Assembly (NCBI GenBank): GCA_903857265.1
Contig: CAIODZ010000031.1
Span: 21,363 to 85,362 of the forward strand
Length of the DNA: 64,000 bases
Direction: 5' to 3'
DNA from: an uncultured Phycisphaerales bacterium
GTDB taxonomy: Bacteria; Planctomycetota; Phycisphaerae; Sedimentisphaerales; Anaerobacaceae
Within the stretch, counting starts at the first letter, position 1; every line of letters starts with the position of its first letter. Below the pieces are notes generated by a model that was given only the letters and a program-made list of their open reading frames with translations, was not told where the DNA came from and ran no database searches. The position numbers were made by a program, and so were the translations under genes. Of the stretch, positions 56,219 to 64,000 are shown in pieces.

Positions 56219-56686
56219 TTAATCGGGACGAACTTTGAACAGCACCTGCCCATACTCGACCGCGCTGCCATTGGCCGCCACAACATCAACGATAACCCCG
56301 CTCACCTCCGCCTTGATTTCGTTCATCACCTTCATCGCTTCGATAATACAAACCACCGTATCCGGCTCAACCCGCGAACCAAGCTCAACGAACGGCTCCG
56401 AATCCGGGCTGGGCTGGGCGTAAAAAGTTCCCACCAAAGGCGATTTTATCTCCGCGGGCTTATCTTCCTGCGGTGCCGGTTCCTGCGCCTGTCCAGGCGC
56501 AGGGGCCGCGGTGCCGGGCAATCCAGTGCCGAACATAGGCACCGCCGTAATCTGCTGCTGCGGCTGCGCCTTTTTGACGCAAAGCTCCTCATCGCCCTGC
56601 TTTATTTGCACCTCTGCAAGGTTATGGTCTTTCATTATTTCGATTATTTGCTTTAATTTACTAAACTGCTCATCCCATTGCGCCAT
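56219..56686 (-). CDS. accB: Biotin carboxyl carrier protein
   Basis: 155 residues: N-terminal helical segment, an Ala/Pro/Gln-rich linker (about 55-80) and the C-terminal biotinyl domain with the attachment motif [17 protein letters not shown] at about residue 85 marks the domain start. AAAGGG lies 7 bases before the ATG at 56686; the 12 extra codons upstream are not used. First gene of the accB-accC pair. Confidence 0.95.
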   Translation of the reverse strand: MAQWDEQFSKLKQIIEIMKDHNLAEVQIKQGDEELCVKKAQPQQQITAVPMFGTGLPGTAAPAPGQAQEPAPQEDKPAEIKSPLVGTFYAQPSPDSEPFVELGSRVEPDTVVCIIEAMKVMNEIKAEVSGVIVDVVAANGSAVEYGQVLFKVRPD

Positions 56687-56981
56687 CGCATTACCCTTTC
56701 TATTTGTAACCTGCTGACCCACCAGTATAGCTAAAATTAAGATAATAGCAAGGATTTGCCTCCTCGATTTGCCCTTTCCTGCTCAACAGGCCGCCCACCC
56801 CCAGAAATACTAAAAAGCGTGCGATTTCGTCTCAAGAAATCAAATATATTCGGACGAAGACACTGTTTATGTTTTACTGCCTTCCCTGCGGCGGAGTGTG
56901 TCCGTTCCGGACCGAATAATACCGGGGTAATGTTGCCGAAGGCGTTGTAAAAAGATGTATCATTGTAGAAAGGGTAAAAAA

Positions 56982-57206
56982 ATGAAACTCAGAACAATTG
57001 CTATCATTCTCATCACGTTGACTCTCGCGTTTGGCAGCAGCACCGCCTTCGCCAAGAGTAAACACCATCATCACAAAGCGGTCGCCACCTCACAAAAAAG
57101 CCACCACGCCGCGAAGCTTCATCATAGAAGCTCTAACACCGCCGCCCCTGTAACCGCCCCCGCACCTGCTGAACCCGTTGCCGAAATTCCTCAGCAAGTG
57201 CAATAA
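56982..57206 (+). CDS. Small secreted His-rich protein
   Basis: 74 residues with a signal peptide cleaved after AFA, then KSKHHHHKAV and HHAAKLHHRSS, and an Ala/Pro-rich tail. Seen: ten or more histidines in the first 35 mature residues. Inferred: periplasmic metal binding or buffering. AAAGGG is 7 bases before the ATG; a terminator follows. Composition alone supports it; no family recognised. Confidence 0.7.
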   Translation: MKLRTIAIILITLTLAFGSSTAFAKSKHHHHKAVATSQKSHHAAKLHHRSSNTAAPVTAPAPAEPVAEIPQQVQ

Positions 57207-57239
57207 CCCGGCTGACGAACACAAATTCGATTCTTTGTG

Positions 57240-57273
57240 CGGGCAGACCTCTGTGTCTGCCCGTTCTTTTTTT
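57240..57273 (+). terminator. Intrinsic terminator after the His-rich gene
   Basis: CGGGCAGAC (57240-57248) pairs with GTCTGCCCG (57255-57263) with a six-base loop, then TTCTTTTTTT. Confidence 0.88.
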
Positions 57274-57315
57274 AACCCAATCACGCTGTTCGCCGCAAAA
57301 AGGCAACGAAAACAC

Positions 57316-57354
57316 AAAAGCAACCACGGATTAACACGGATTTTCACGGATTTC
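57316..57354. repeat. ACACGGATT repeat block E
   Basis: One copy of CCACGGATTAACACGGATTT plus a TCACGGATTT tail. Same family as at 15.2 and 16.4 kb. Confidence 0.8.
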
Positions 57355-57404
57355 TGCCTTCCGTCTTCCATCCTCTGTTTTCTGAATGCGGGAAGGTTTT
57401 TCAT

Positions 57405-57780
57405 GCTTGAAACTCAATTTTTCAATTTGCGGATTGATTCTGCAAATTGCGGAGTCGTTCCGCAAAGCGCAGACTCTGTCTGCACAGGCGGGAATCGTTT
57501 TTCAAGCTTCATATCTATCGATTCAAATTTGTTTTCATAGATTTCCATTTTGACGGAGTAAAATCACGATTTGAATTCGTCGAAATCGAATTCAGCTTCC
57601 CAAAAAACGGGTTTGCAATCCATCAAAACGGCTTCTGTTTAGTAAATTGCGGGTTTGAAGTCGTTGATTTCAAATTTACAATCGACGATTGCAAACTGGT
57701 TTTCGATGATTGCAAATCAATTTTGCCTTTCGTAAATCGTTGTAAACGCGTTACTTAGCATAAATTGGCGAATTTGAGGA
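57405..57780. repeat. GATTGCNAATT-type degenerate tandem region
   Basis: About 370 bases of imperfect words such as TTGCGGATTGATTCTGCAAA, CGACGATTGCAAACTGG and GATGATTGCAAATC. Open frames inside (for example 57447-57758) give Phe-rich sequences of the kind known from untranslated repeats and are not accepted as genes. Confidence 0.65.
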
Positions 57781-57847
57781 CGATTTTTAATCCGTTCTTA
57801 GTTATATGACCCTGCTTTAATACCGAAAGACCAACAAAGAGCAATAT

Positions 57848-57912
57848 TAGACACGGATTAACACGGATTTACACTGTCTGTGTTTTTCTGTGGAATCTGT
57901 GGTTAAACTTTT
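57848..57912. repeat. ACACGGATT repeat block F
   Basis: TTAGACACGGATTAACACGG and a GTGGAATCTGTGG tail, just upstream of the fibronectin-III gene; left border of the accessory island. Confidence 0.85.
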
Positions 57913-57925
57913 TAGGGGGTTTGTT

Positions 57926-58534
57926 ATGCAGTGTCCAAGACAGCATGCCGAAGTCGTTGGTTTAGTTGACAATATCATAAGTGGCGTATCCGAGCATCCG
58001 GAGATATTTACCCTCTGCGACGCGGGTGTTTTACAGGCCAAACGCATTAAATTCGAGCAGGATAGCGCTGCCCTTCTCGATGCCCAGTCGAAAGTCGCTA
58101 TCGCCGCGTCGGCCAAGCTTGAAAGTTTCAGACAGTTACAGCAGGAAATGAAAAACCAGATTAAATTAGGCACAGTCGATACCTGCGGCAATCCAACCGA
58201 GCTTTCGTTTATCGGCTGGGGAACAAAACGAGAGCCGCAGCAGATTGATATACCTTCTTCGCCGACAAATCTAAGGATTACCGCGCAAGGTGATAAAGGT
58301 ATGCTTTGCCTTGTCTGGGATAAACCGAGAGGCGGCGGCCCTGTCCGCAGCTTTATAATCGAAAGAAAACAGTTCAACGGCAACTGGTCCGAATGGCAAT
58401 TTGCCGGTACTTCTTATAACAGCGATGTAAAGCTTACCAAACAGCCCATCGGAATAAAGCTCGAATATCAGGTCAGGGCAGGAAATTCCTCGGGACAGAG
58501 TTATCCGTCGAATACGGTGGCGGTAGTTCTTTAG
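57926..58534 (+). CDS. Fibronectin type III domain protein
   Basis: 202 residues. The N-terminal half (about 1-100) is helical and Gln/Lys-rich, without signal peptide. The C-terminal half (about 110-202) is a FnIII-like domain: PSSPTNLRITAQ, LCLVWDKPRGGGPVRSFIIER and EYQVRAGNSSGQSYPSN. GGGGG lies about 7 bases before the ATG. Similar proteins occur in planctomycetes in several copies; function unknown, perhaps adhesion or scaffold. Bracketed by repeat blocks. Confidence 0.7.
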   Translation: MQCPRQHAEVVGLVDNIISGVSEHPEIFTLCDAGVLQAKRIKFEQDSAALLDAQSKVAIAASAKLESFRQLQQEMKNQIKLGTVDTCGNPTELSFIGWGTKREPQQIDIPSSPTNLRITAQGDKGMLCLVWDKPRGGGPVRSFIIERKQFNGNWSEWQFAGTSYNSDVKLTKQPIGIKLEYQVRAGNSSGQSYPSNTVAVVL

Positions 58535-58605
58535 ACGCAGATTTACACTAAAAGACACTGTTTCTTGACGCTGATTGCGCGGATTACGCTGGTTCTTGCT
58601 ATCCG
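58530..58605. repeat. Repeat block G (degenerate GACGCTGATT form)
   Basis: Degenerate words TTAGACGCAGATTTACACTA and GACGCTGATTGCGCGGATTA between the FnIII gene and the methyltransferase gene. Same family as the ACACGGATT blocks. Confidence 0.65.
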
Positions 58606-58682
58606 CTATCTTTACTTGACACAAAACACCGTTTAACGGAGAATGGGGTGGATAATCTTTTAAAGCTTTGGCAGAGAGGACT

Positions 58683-60227
58683 ATGGCAAAAAAACCCGCA
58701 TCCAATTCAAAGAAAGCACAAACAGGCGGTAAACCTTCATCGCTCGTCGATACCCGCGTCATTTATTGCGGCGATAACCTCGAACAATTGAAAAAACTCC
58801 CCGACGAATGTGTTGACCTGATTTATATCGACCCGCCTTTTAATTCGAACCGCAACTACGAGGTCTTCTGGGGCGAGACAAAGGAAAAACGCGCCTTCGA
58901 TGACCGACACGCCTCGACACAGGCATATATCGAATTTATGCGTCCTCGATGCGTCGAAATGCACCGCGTCCTCAAGAAAACCGGCTCATTCTATTATCAC
59001 TGCGACTGGCACGCCTCCCACTACGTCAAAATTATGCTCGACCAGATTTTCGGCGAAAACCAGTTTCAAAGTGAGATTATTTGGAAACGGACAAGCGCAC
59101 ACAGCAGCGCAAAACGCTATGGCCCTATCCACGATAGTATATTCTTTTATACTAAGGGAAATCAGTGGACATGGAATCAGCAATACCAACCCTATGATGA
59201 ATCATATACCGAACAGAATTATAGTAATGTTGACAGTGATGGCAGAAAATGGAAGTCCACGGATTTGACGGGAGATGGTATAAGAAATGGTGAAAGCGGA
59301 CAACCTTGGCGAGGTATTGATGTGACTTCCAAAGGCAGACATTGGGCAGTTCCAAAGGATATTGCGATGGCACTTTCAAACGGTACTACTCAGGAAAAGT
59401 TAGATGCTCTTGATACTGCTGGACTTATTTATTGGCCGAAAAAGGAAGGTGGTATGCCTCGCTTAAAACAGTATGCGGAGGATATGTCAGGCATTCCGCT
59501 GCAAACTCTGTGGATGGATATCGCTCCAATTAGTGCGCACGCTGTTGAACGTCTTGGCTATCCGACTCAAAAACCGCTTGCGCTTTTGGACAGAATAATT
59601 AAAGTATCAAGTAATCCTAACGATATTGTTCTCGATGCCTTTTGCGGTTGTGGAACAGCAATTGTTTCCGCTGAAAATCTCGGTCGTCAATGGATTGGTA
59701 TCGACGTTTCGCCTACGGCCTGTCGTGTTATGGCAAAACGTCTGCGCGATGTCTGCAAAATCAAAGAAGATGAAAAACTCTGGCGAATTGGCCGAGGGTT
59801 TATCGTCCGTGATTTACCGCGGAGTGAAAAGCAGCTTAGAGAAATTCCGCCGTTTGAATTCGAGAACTGGGCTGTTATCGCTTTGGGTGGTATTCCCAAT
59901 AAGGCACAAGTCGGCGATATGGGCATCGACGGGCGTATCTATCCGGTGTCGGCCATGCCGAAAAAGGACAAGGGAGAGCTTGGCTTTATGGATGTCTGGT
60001 ATCCCATTCAGGTCAAGCAAAAGGACAAGGTGGGCAGACCTGATATCGATTCCTTCGAGGCGGCTATGATGCGCGAAGACAGAACAAAGGGATTCTTTGT
60101 TTCCTTTGATTTTTCATCCGATGCCATGAGTGAGATACAGGCCTTCTTCAAAAAGACCGGCAAGACCATAATCGCACTTACTGTCAAAGACATCCTCGAC
60201 GAGCAAATCGCCTATAAATTAGCGTGA
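58683..60227 (+). CDS. Fused DNA methyltransferase-restriction protein
   Basis: 514 residues. Motif IV YIDPPFNS near residue 46 precedes motif I DAFCGCGTAIVSAENLGRQW (about 320), the beta-class order of N4/N6 methyltransferases (DNA_methylase). After about residue 385 a second domain has GDMGIDGRIY and DVWYPIQVKQKDK, the D...QVK core of Mrr-like PD-(D/E)XK endonucleases. This suggests one-chain restriction and modification. The central part (DNA about 59080-59620, the likely target-recognition region) is distinctly AT-richer than the first 400 bases. ATG chosen at 58683, with AGAGG upstream. Confidence 0.85.
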   Translation: MAKKPASNSKKAQTGGKPSSLVDTRVIYCGDNLEQLKKLPDECVDLIYIDPPFNSNRNYEVFWGETKEKRAFDDRHASTQAYIEFMRPRCVEMHRVLKKTGSFYYHCDWHASHYVKIMLDQIFGENQFQSEIIWKRTSAHSSAKRYGPIHDSIFFYTKGNQWTWNQQYQPYDESYTEQNYSNVDSDGRKWKSTDLTGDGIRNGESGQPWRGIDVTSKGRHWAVPKDIAMALSNGTTQEKLDALDTAGLIYWPKKEGGMPRLKQYAEDMSGIPLQTLWMDIAPISAHAVERLGYPTQKPLALLDRIIKVSSNPNDIVLDAFCGCGTAIVSAENLGRQWIGIDVSPTACRVMAKRLRDVCKIKEDEKLWRIGRGFIVRDLPRSEKQLREIPPFEFENWAVIALGGIPNKAQVGDMGIDGRIYPVSAMPKKDKGELGFMDVWYPIQVKQKDKVGRPDIDSFEAAMMREDRTKGFFVSFDFSSDAMSEIQAFFKKTGKTIIALTVKDILDEQIAYKLA

Positions 60228-60241
60228 AATGAGTTGCTAAT

Positions 60242-61222
60242 ATGAACGATGGTACATATTCACGTTTAAATGAAGCCCGAGCCGTTGCCAAGGGGCTTCT
60301 CGATAAAATGGAAACAAACTCGCTTCCGATAGAGGCATGCCTTTTACAAGCAAAACGCCTCGCGAGGCTAATAAGGGATACCGATGCTCAAACATGGCTT
60401 GACTTGGAAATTCGTGGTTATCCTAAAAAGTTCGATTATAAATGCCTTGGAAATTGTCTGCCTTATGCGAAGGCTGGAGGAAGAATAACCGAAGGTGGTA
60501 CTTATTATTCGCATAGCTTGCCTTGGTTTGAAGCGGCTTGTGCGGCTGACAAAGGAATCCTTGAAAAAGCTGATATCAAGCCAAGCGCAGGCACAACTTA
60601 TAGGATGAACTTGGAGCACATCGAAATAGTGAATGATACTAAGAGAAATTACTTAGAACGCGTAAGCCTTTTTTCGTCTATAAAAGCATCGGTACATAAT
60701 TATGTGAGTGCAACTCTAATTTCGATTGAATTTGGGGATTTTGCAGCGTCAATATTTGACGAACTTAGGCATGAAGTAGATATCTTTATTCGGGAACATT
60801 GTCCCGAGTCTGTTGAGAAATTGTTGGCTATTGCAGAACGAATGTCCGAGACAAATGCGGAAGCTCATGCCGAGGCGCTTGCTTCATGCCGTCGCTTATT
60901 GATGAGTGTAGCAGATTCCGTTTTTCCATCGTCTAACAAGGATTGGGCAGATAAATCCGGCAAGAAACGAAAGGTGAGAGAAGAAAACTACAAAAATCGC
61001 ATATTAGCTTTTATTGAGTCGAAAATACAGTCGTCCACTACCGTCGGTCTTCTAGAGAATGAATTAGAACATCTTGCAGCGCGATTAGACTCCGTTTATG
61101 ATAAATCATGTAAGGGTGTTCATGCCGATGTTTCCCCAAATGAAGCAAGATTAACAATCATCCAAGCATATATTTTTATTGGCGAAATTGCCAGATTCAC
61201 AAAGGTTGAAAATCAAAAATAA
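60242..61222 (+). CDS. AbiTii-like defence protein
   Basis: 326 residues. The N-terminus (SLPIEACLLQAKRLARLI, DTDAQTWLDLEIRGYPK) matches the AbiTii domain pattern, associated with abortive infection. The C-terminus has KSCKGVHADVSPNEAR and IIQAYIFIGEIARF, like a HEPN-type helical tail often seen in such proteins. No membrane segment. It begins 14 bases after the methyltransferase stop, so the two are an operon. AT-rich relative to the core genes. Role in defence is inferred. Confidence 0.7.
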   Translation: MNDGTYSRLNEARAVAKGLLDKMETNSLPIEACLLQAKRLARLIRDTDAQTWLDLEIRGYPKKFDYKCLGNCLPYAKAGGRITEGGTYYSHSLPWFEAACAADKGILEKADIKPSAGTTYRMNLEHIEIVNDTKRNYLERVSLFSSIKASVHNYVSATLISIEFGDFAASIFDELRHEVDIFIREHCPESVEKLLAIAERMSETNAEAHAEALASCRRLLMSVADSVFPSSNKDWADKSGKKRKVREENYKNRILAFIESKIQSSTTVGLLENELEHLAARLDSVYDKSCKGVHADVSPNEARLTIIQAYIFIGEIARFTKVENQK

Positions 61223-61282
61223 CATGTTGCAAAAAACACATAATCATTCAAAAGAGAAATGCAGCAGTCGGGAGTAACTGAT

Positions 61283-61372
61283 ATGGCCAAAGGAAGAAAA
61301 AGAAAACATTCTTCAAGACCCATTGTTTCAGGATACCCTTTATTTCGCAATGGTATAGTTTTGGGGGATTAA
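61283..61372 (+). CDS. 29-residue basic peptide
   Basis: MAKGRKRKHSSRPIVSGY is followed by PLFRNGIVLGD. GGGAG lies 8 bases before the ATG, in the 262-base gap between the AbiTii-like and cyclase-like genes. The coding sense is plausible but short. Could be a small antitoxin, leader peptide, or chance. Confidence 0.45.
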   Translation: MAKGRKRKHSSRPIVSGYPLFRNGIVLGD

Positions 61373-61484
61373 GTCAGCACGCCGAGCAACTCGGTGGTGA
61401 AAGTTATCATCTCTAATAAGCCGATAAGAACTATACTAGTGCGTAGTGAAAATATGATGACAATCTTAACAAAAGGATTTACCT

Positions 61485-62369
61485 GTGGCTGATACTTCTA
61501 AATTTACCATCTCAAATTACGTTGTAGCTTATATAGATATTCTTGGCCAACAAGAAGCGTTAAAAAAATTCCCCTTAGTATTAAATTATGATACTGATCT
61601 AAATTCATTGTCACAAGCAATGCAAGAAACATATGTAAAAATACAAGAGATTAGAAATTACATAAAAACCTTTTTTGAAGATAAATCAAAACAAAAAGTC
61701 GGCAGCGCCATATATGACAGACTATCTGATAAAAAACGTAAAGATGTTGAGCGATTTGAAGGCGAGCCGATTGAATTCCAACATCATGGTGATTATGTTG
61801 TCATATATAATAAGTTGAATAATTATCTGGGGGAACCGTGCGTCAAGCCGATATGGATGATGATCGGAGCGATTGCTGGGCTTCTACTTGATGAATTTTC
61901 GAAACATACCCCTATTAGGGGGAGCATTGAAATCGGTGTAGCAGCGGATTGGGACAATTTTGGCATTTATGGGTCTGCGTTTTTTAATGCGTATAAATTA
62001 GAGAGATACGTTGCAGATTATCCGCGAATAGTATTGGGAGATGAGATTTTTAAATATCTTTCATTCTGGGCAAATAATCCCAAAGAAGATAATGTTACTA
62101 AATGGAATAAAGAATTAGCAACTCGTTGTCTCTCCATCATATGTAAAGATAGGGATGATAAACTATTTCTTGATTTCCTTAGCGAGAAGATGTCAGCATT
62201 TTTCGGGAATGTCTATGACTTTTCGGCGCCACATATATGTGAACGAGTTCTTAGAGGATCAGAATTTGCAAAACAGCAATACGAACATTTTAAAGGAAAA
62301 GATCAAAAATTAGAACGTAAATACAAATTGTTATATGATTATTATAATAATTGGCAACCGAGCTATTAA
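61485..62369 (+). CDS. Divergent class III nucleotide-cyclase-like protein
   Basis: 294 residues, GTG start with AAGGA 8 bases upstream. VVAYIDILGQQEAL near residue 12 matches the first metal Asp region of class III cyclases (FADIVGFT type), FQHHGDYVVIY near 97 the second (GD), and RGSIEIGVAADWDNFGIYGS (145-164) with AYKLERYVADYPRIVLGDEI the remaining core. No receptor or membrane domain. A nucleotide-signal synthase for defence is inferred from context with the neighbours. Substrate cannot be read. AT-rich. Confidence 0.6.
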   Translation: MADTSKFTISNYVVAYIDILGQQEALKKFPLVLNYDTDLNSLSQAMQETYVKIQEIRNYIKTFFEDKSKQKVGSAIYDRLSDKKRKDVERFEGEPIEFQHHGDYVVIYNKLNNYLGEPCVKPIWMMIGAIAGLLLDEFSKHTPIRGSIEIGVAADWDNFGIYGSAFFNAYKLERYVADYPRIVLGDEIFKYLSFWANNPKEDNVTKWNKELATRCLSIICKDRDDKLFLDFLSEKMSAFFGNVYDFSAPHICERVLRGSEFAKQQYEHFKGKDQKLERKYKLLYDYYNNWQPSY

Positions 62370-62404
62370 TATTTTCTGGAAAATGGGACATTCTGTTTTT
62401 GGCG

Positions 62405-62510
62405 ATTCAAAAACAAAACCGGCAGGACAAAAAAACAGCGTAACCAGCGCAATCAGCGTCTAAAATAAATCAGTGTCATCCGTGAACTCTGTGGCTATAA
62501 TAAAAACCTC
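62405..62510. repeat. Repeat block H, right border of the island
   Basis: Degenerate words AGCGCAATCAGCGTCTAA and CAGTGTCATCCGTGAACTCT, then CTGTGGCTAT, immediately before the methyltransferase/MTHFR gene. Confidence 0.65.
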
Positions 62511-62511
62511 T

Positions 62512-64000
62512 ATGGCAAAAGAAAAACTATCAAAACTATTATCAAAGCAGGTGGTATTGGCCGACGGGGCGATGGGAACGATGCTCTACCAGTCAGGCGT
62601 CTATATCAACGCCTGCTTCGATGAGCTGAATCTAAGCAATCCCAAACTCGTAACCAAAATCCACAAGCAATACGTCGAGGCCGGCGTTGACTTCATCGAG
62701 ACCAACACCTTCGGCTCAAACGAGGTCAAACTCGCCAAATACGGCCTGGCAGAACAAACCGAGAAAATAAATAAAGCAGGCGTTGAGTTAGCTAAAAAAG
62801 CCGCAGGCGATAACGTCCTTATCGCAGGCGCGATCGGGCCGCTCGCACGCGATATCGCCCTGTATAACCAAATATCCAAACAGCAGGCAATATCCGCCTA
62901 CAAAAAACAGGCCAAAGCATTAGCCGACGCCGGCGCGGATTTTCTCATCCTTGAAACCTTCTCCAATACCGATGAGCTTTTGCTCGTTATCGAGGCCGTG
63001 CATAGCGTAACCGACCTCGAAATCGTCGCCCAGATGACCACTACCGAGCTAAACGAGACGCCTTATGGCGAAAAAATAGACCACGCAATCGGCCGAATAG
63101 CCGGCAAGAAAGGCGTAACAGCCGTGGGCCTGAATTGTTCCGTAGGCCCATCCGCGATGCTCAACGCCCTCGAAATCATCCACGCCGCAACCAATAAGCC
63201 AATCTCCGTCCAGCCAAACGCGGGCCTCCCCCGCCAAGTCGAAGACCGGCTGCTTTATATGTCCACTCCCGAATATATGGCGGAATTTGCAAAGCGATTC
63301 TACGAAAAAGGCGCACGAATCATCGGCGGCTGCTGCGGCACTACGCCAGACCACATAAGGGAAATGGTTCGCGCAGTCCGCGCAATCGACAAGGCCGCGA
63401 CGTCAAAGGCAAGATTTAGCGTTGTAACAATCGAAACGCCAAAAACAACCGAAATACGCGAAACGCCTCTGGCGGAAAAATCGAAGTTCGCCGCCAAATT
63501 AGCATCAGGCCAAAAGGTAACAACCATCGAAATTACGCCGCCCAAAGGCCTCGATATCGACCCGATTCTCGAAAAAGCCCGTCTTTGCGCGGATATGGGT
63601 ATCGACGCAATCAATATCCCTGACGGCCCGCGCGCAAGCTCGCGATTATCGCCAATGGTTACAGCCATAAAAATCCAGCAGGCCGCGAATATCGAATCAA
63701 TCCTGCATTTCTGCTGTCGCGACCGAAACCTCATCGGAATGCAATCCGACATCCTCGGCGCATACGCCATCGGCCTTCGCAATATGCTCGTTATCACCGG
63801 CGACCCGCCAAAAATGGGCGACTATCCGCAGGCGACAGGCGTATTCGATATGGATTCAATCACGCTGACGGGCGTAATCAGAAATCTCAACCGCGGCATC
63901 GACCTCGGCGGCAACCAGTTCAGCCCGCCTACCTCATTAGTAATCGGCGTCGGCGCAAACCCCGTCGCCACCGATATCAAACGCGAAATCGATAAATACC
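62512..64000 (+). CDS. Homocysteine S-methyltransferase / methylenetetrahydrofolate reductase fusion, 3' end outside window
   Basis: At least 496 residues; the C-terminus is beyond the edge. The N-terminal part (about 1-290) is a homocysteine methyltransferase: LADGAMGTMLYQ, TNTFGSN, GLNCSVGP and the zinc pair in GGCCGTTPDH. From about 325 a methylenetetrahydrofolate reductase domain begins (ITPPKGLDIDPI, HFCCRDRN, RNMLVITGDPPK). Such bifunctional proteins methylate homocysteine to methionine and regenerate methyl-folate. It is preceded by repeat block H. Confidence 0.9.
   Translation, partial: MAKEKLSKLLSKQVVLADGAMGTMLYQSGVYINACFDELNLSNPKLVTKIHKQYVEAGVDFIETNTFGSNEVKLAKYGLAEQTEKINKAGVELAKKAAGDNVLIAGAIGPLARDIALYNQISKQQAISAYKKQAKALADAGADFLILETFSNTDELLLVIEAVHSVTDLEIVAQMTTTELNETPYGEKIDHAIGRIAGKKGVTAVGLNCSVGPSAMLNALEIIHAATNKPISVQPNAGLPRQVEDRLLYMSTPEYMAEFAKRFYEKGARIIGGCCGTTPDHIREMVRAVRAIDKAATSKARFSVVTIETPKTTEIRETPLAEKSKFAAKLASGQKVTTIEITPPKGLDIDPILEKARLCADMGIDAINIPDGPRASSRLSPMVTAIKIQQAANIESILHFCCRDRNLIGMQSDILGAYAIGLRNMLVITGDPPKMGDYPQATGVFDMDSITLTGVIRNLNRGIDLGGNQFSPPTSLVIGVGANPVATDIKREIDKY

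Noticed and set aside
57447..57758. Phe-rich plus-strand frame of 103 codons
   Set aside because: It is made of degenerate GATTGCAAATT-type repeats; no ribosome site, and composition is typical of repeat-derived frames.
57848..62510. CRISPR array among the accessory-region repeats
   Set aside because: Repeat copies are degenerate, irregularly spaced and lack unique spacers of constant length; no cas gene is seen.

Overview
The window looks like a chromosomal segment of a Gram-negative planctomycete, probably of the Phycisphaerae/Sedimentisphaerales type. This is an inference from gene content: housekeeping genes of Gram-negative style, an LpxR-like outer-membrane enzyme, lipoproteins, an ECF sigma factor with a TM partner, [NiFe]-hydrogenase maturation genes, and intergenic spaces full of short degenerate repeats. 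No rRNA gene is present to settle the taxonomy.

Layout. 1-10.2 kb: a membrane protein cut by the left edge, gpsA, a candidate structured RNA with its own terminator, an alpha-glucan phosphorylase, a PTS EIIA protein, citramalate synthase (cimA), a cobalamin-binding protein, a small unknown and panB. 10.3-19 kb, minus strand: a run of housekeeping genes, recO, ybeY, a short PgpH-like HD phosphohydrolase, phoH, cdsA, uppS and purA. Two accessory genes (a PD-(D/E)XK nuclease-like protein and a GxxExxY protein) sit between cdsA and uppS, bordered by copies of an ACACGGATT repeat. 19-27.3 kb: unknown membrane proteins including a kinase-like one, pgpA, dgt, a HIT protein and two related lipoproteins. 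27.4-40.3 kb: ilvD, a 1790-residue coiled-coil protein with zinc-binding ends, an ECF sigma/membrane-partner/secreted-protein operon, guaB and guaA. 40.5-46 kb: an AP2-HNH endonuclease, a Roco-type LRR-GTPase with a C-terminal membrane segment, and an LpxR-like protein. 46-53 kb: tRNA-Val and tRNA-Ala, then a compact hypF-C-D-E-A-B operon and nadD. 53-57 kb: a tiny lysine-rich peptide gene, lysA, accC-accB and a small His-rich secreted protein. 57.9-62.4 kb: an accessory, partly AT-rich island with a fibronectin-III protein, a fused methyltransferase-restriction protein, an AbiTii-like protein, a 29-residue basic peptide and a divergent class III nucleotide-cyclase-like protein. A methyltransferase/MTHFR fusion then runs off the right edge.

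How the genes work together. The core genes cover nucleotide synthesis (purA, guaB, guaA), lipid and wall precursors (gpsA, cdsA, uppS, pgpA, accB, accC), branched-chain and lysine synthesis (cimA, ilvD, lysA), cofactors (panB, nadD) and glycogen turnover. The hyp operon implies a [NiFe] hydrogenase encoded elsewhere. The most promising novel unit is the island at about 57.9-62.4 kb: a cyclase-like protein next to an AbiTii-like protein and a restriction-modification fusion suggests a signalling or abortive-infection defence locus. Other notable items are the candidate 6S-like RNA, the giant coiled-coil protein, the kinase-like membrane protein, the Roco protein, the 19-residue lysine-rich peptide, and variant metal-site residues in YbeY, HypA and the cobalamin-binding protein.
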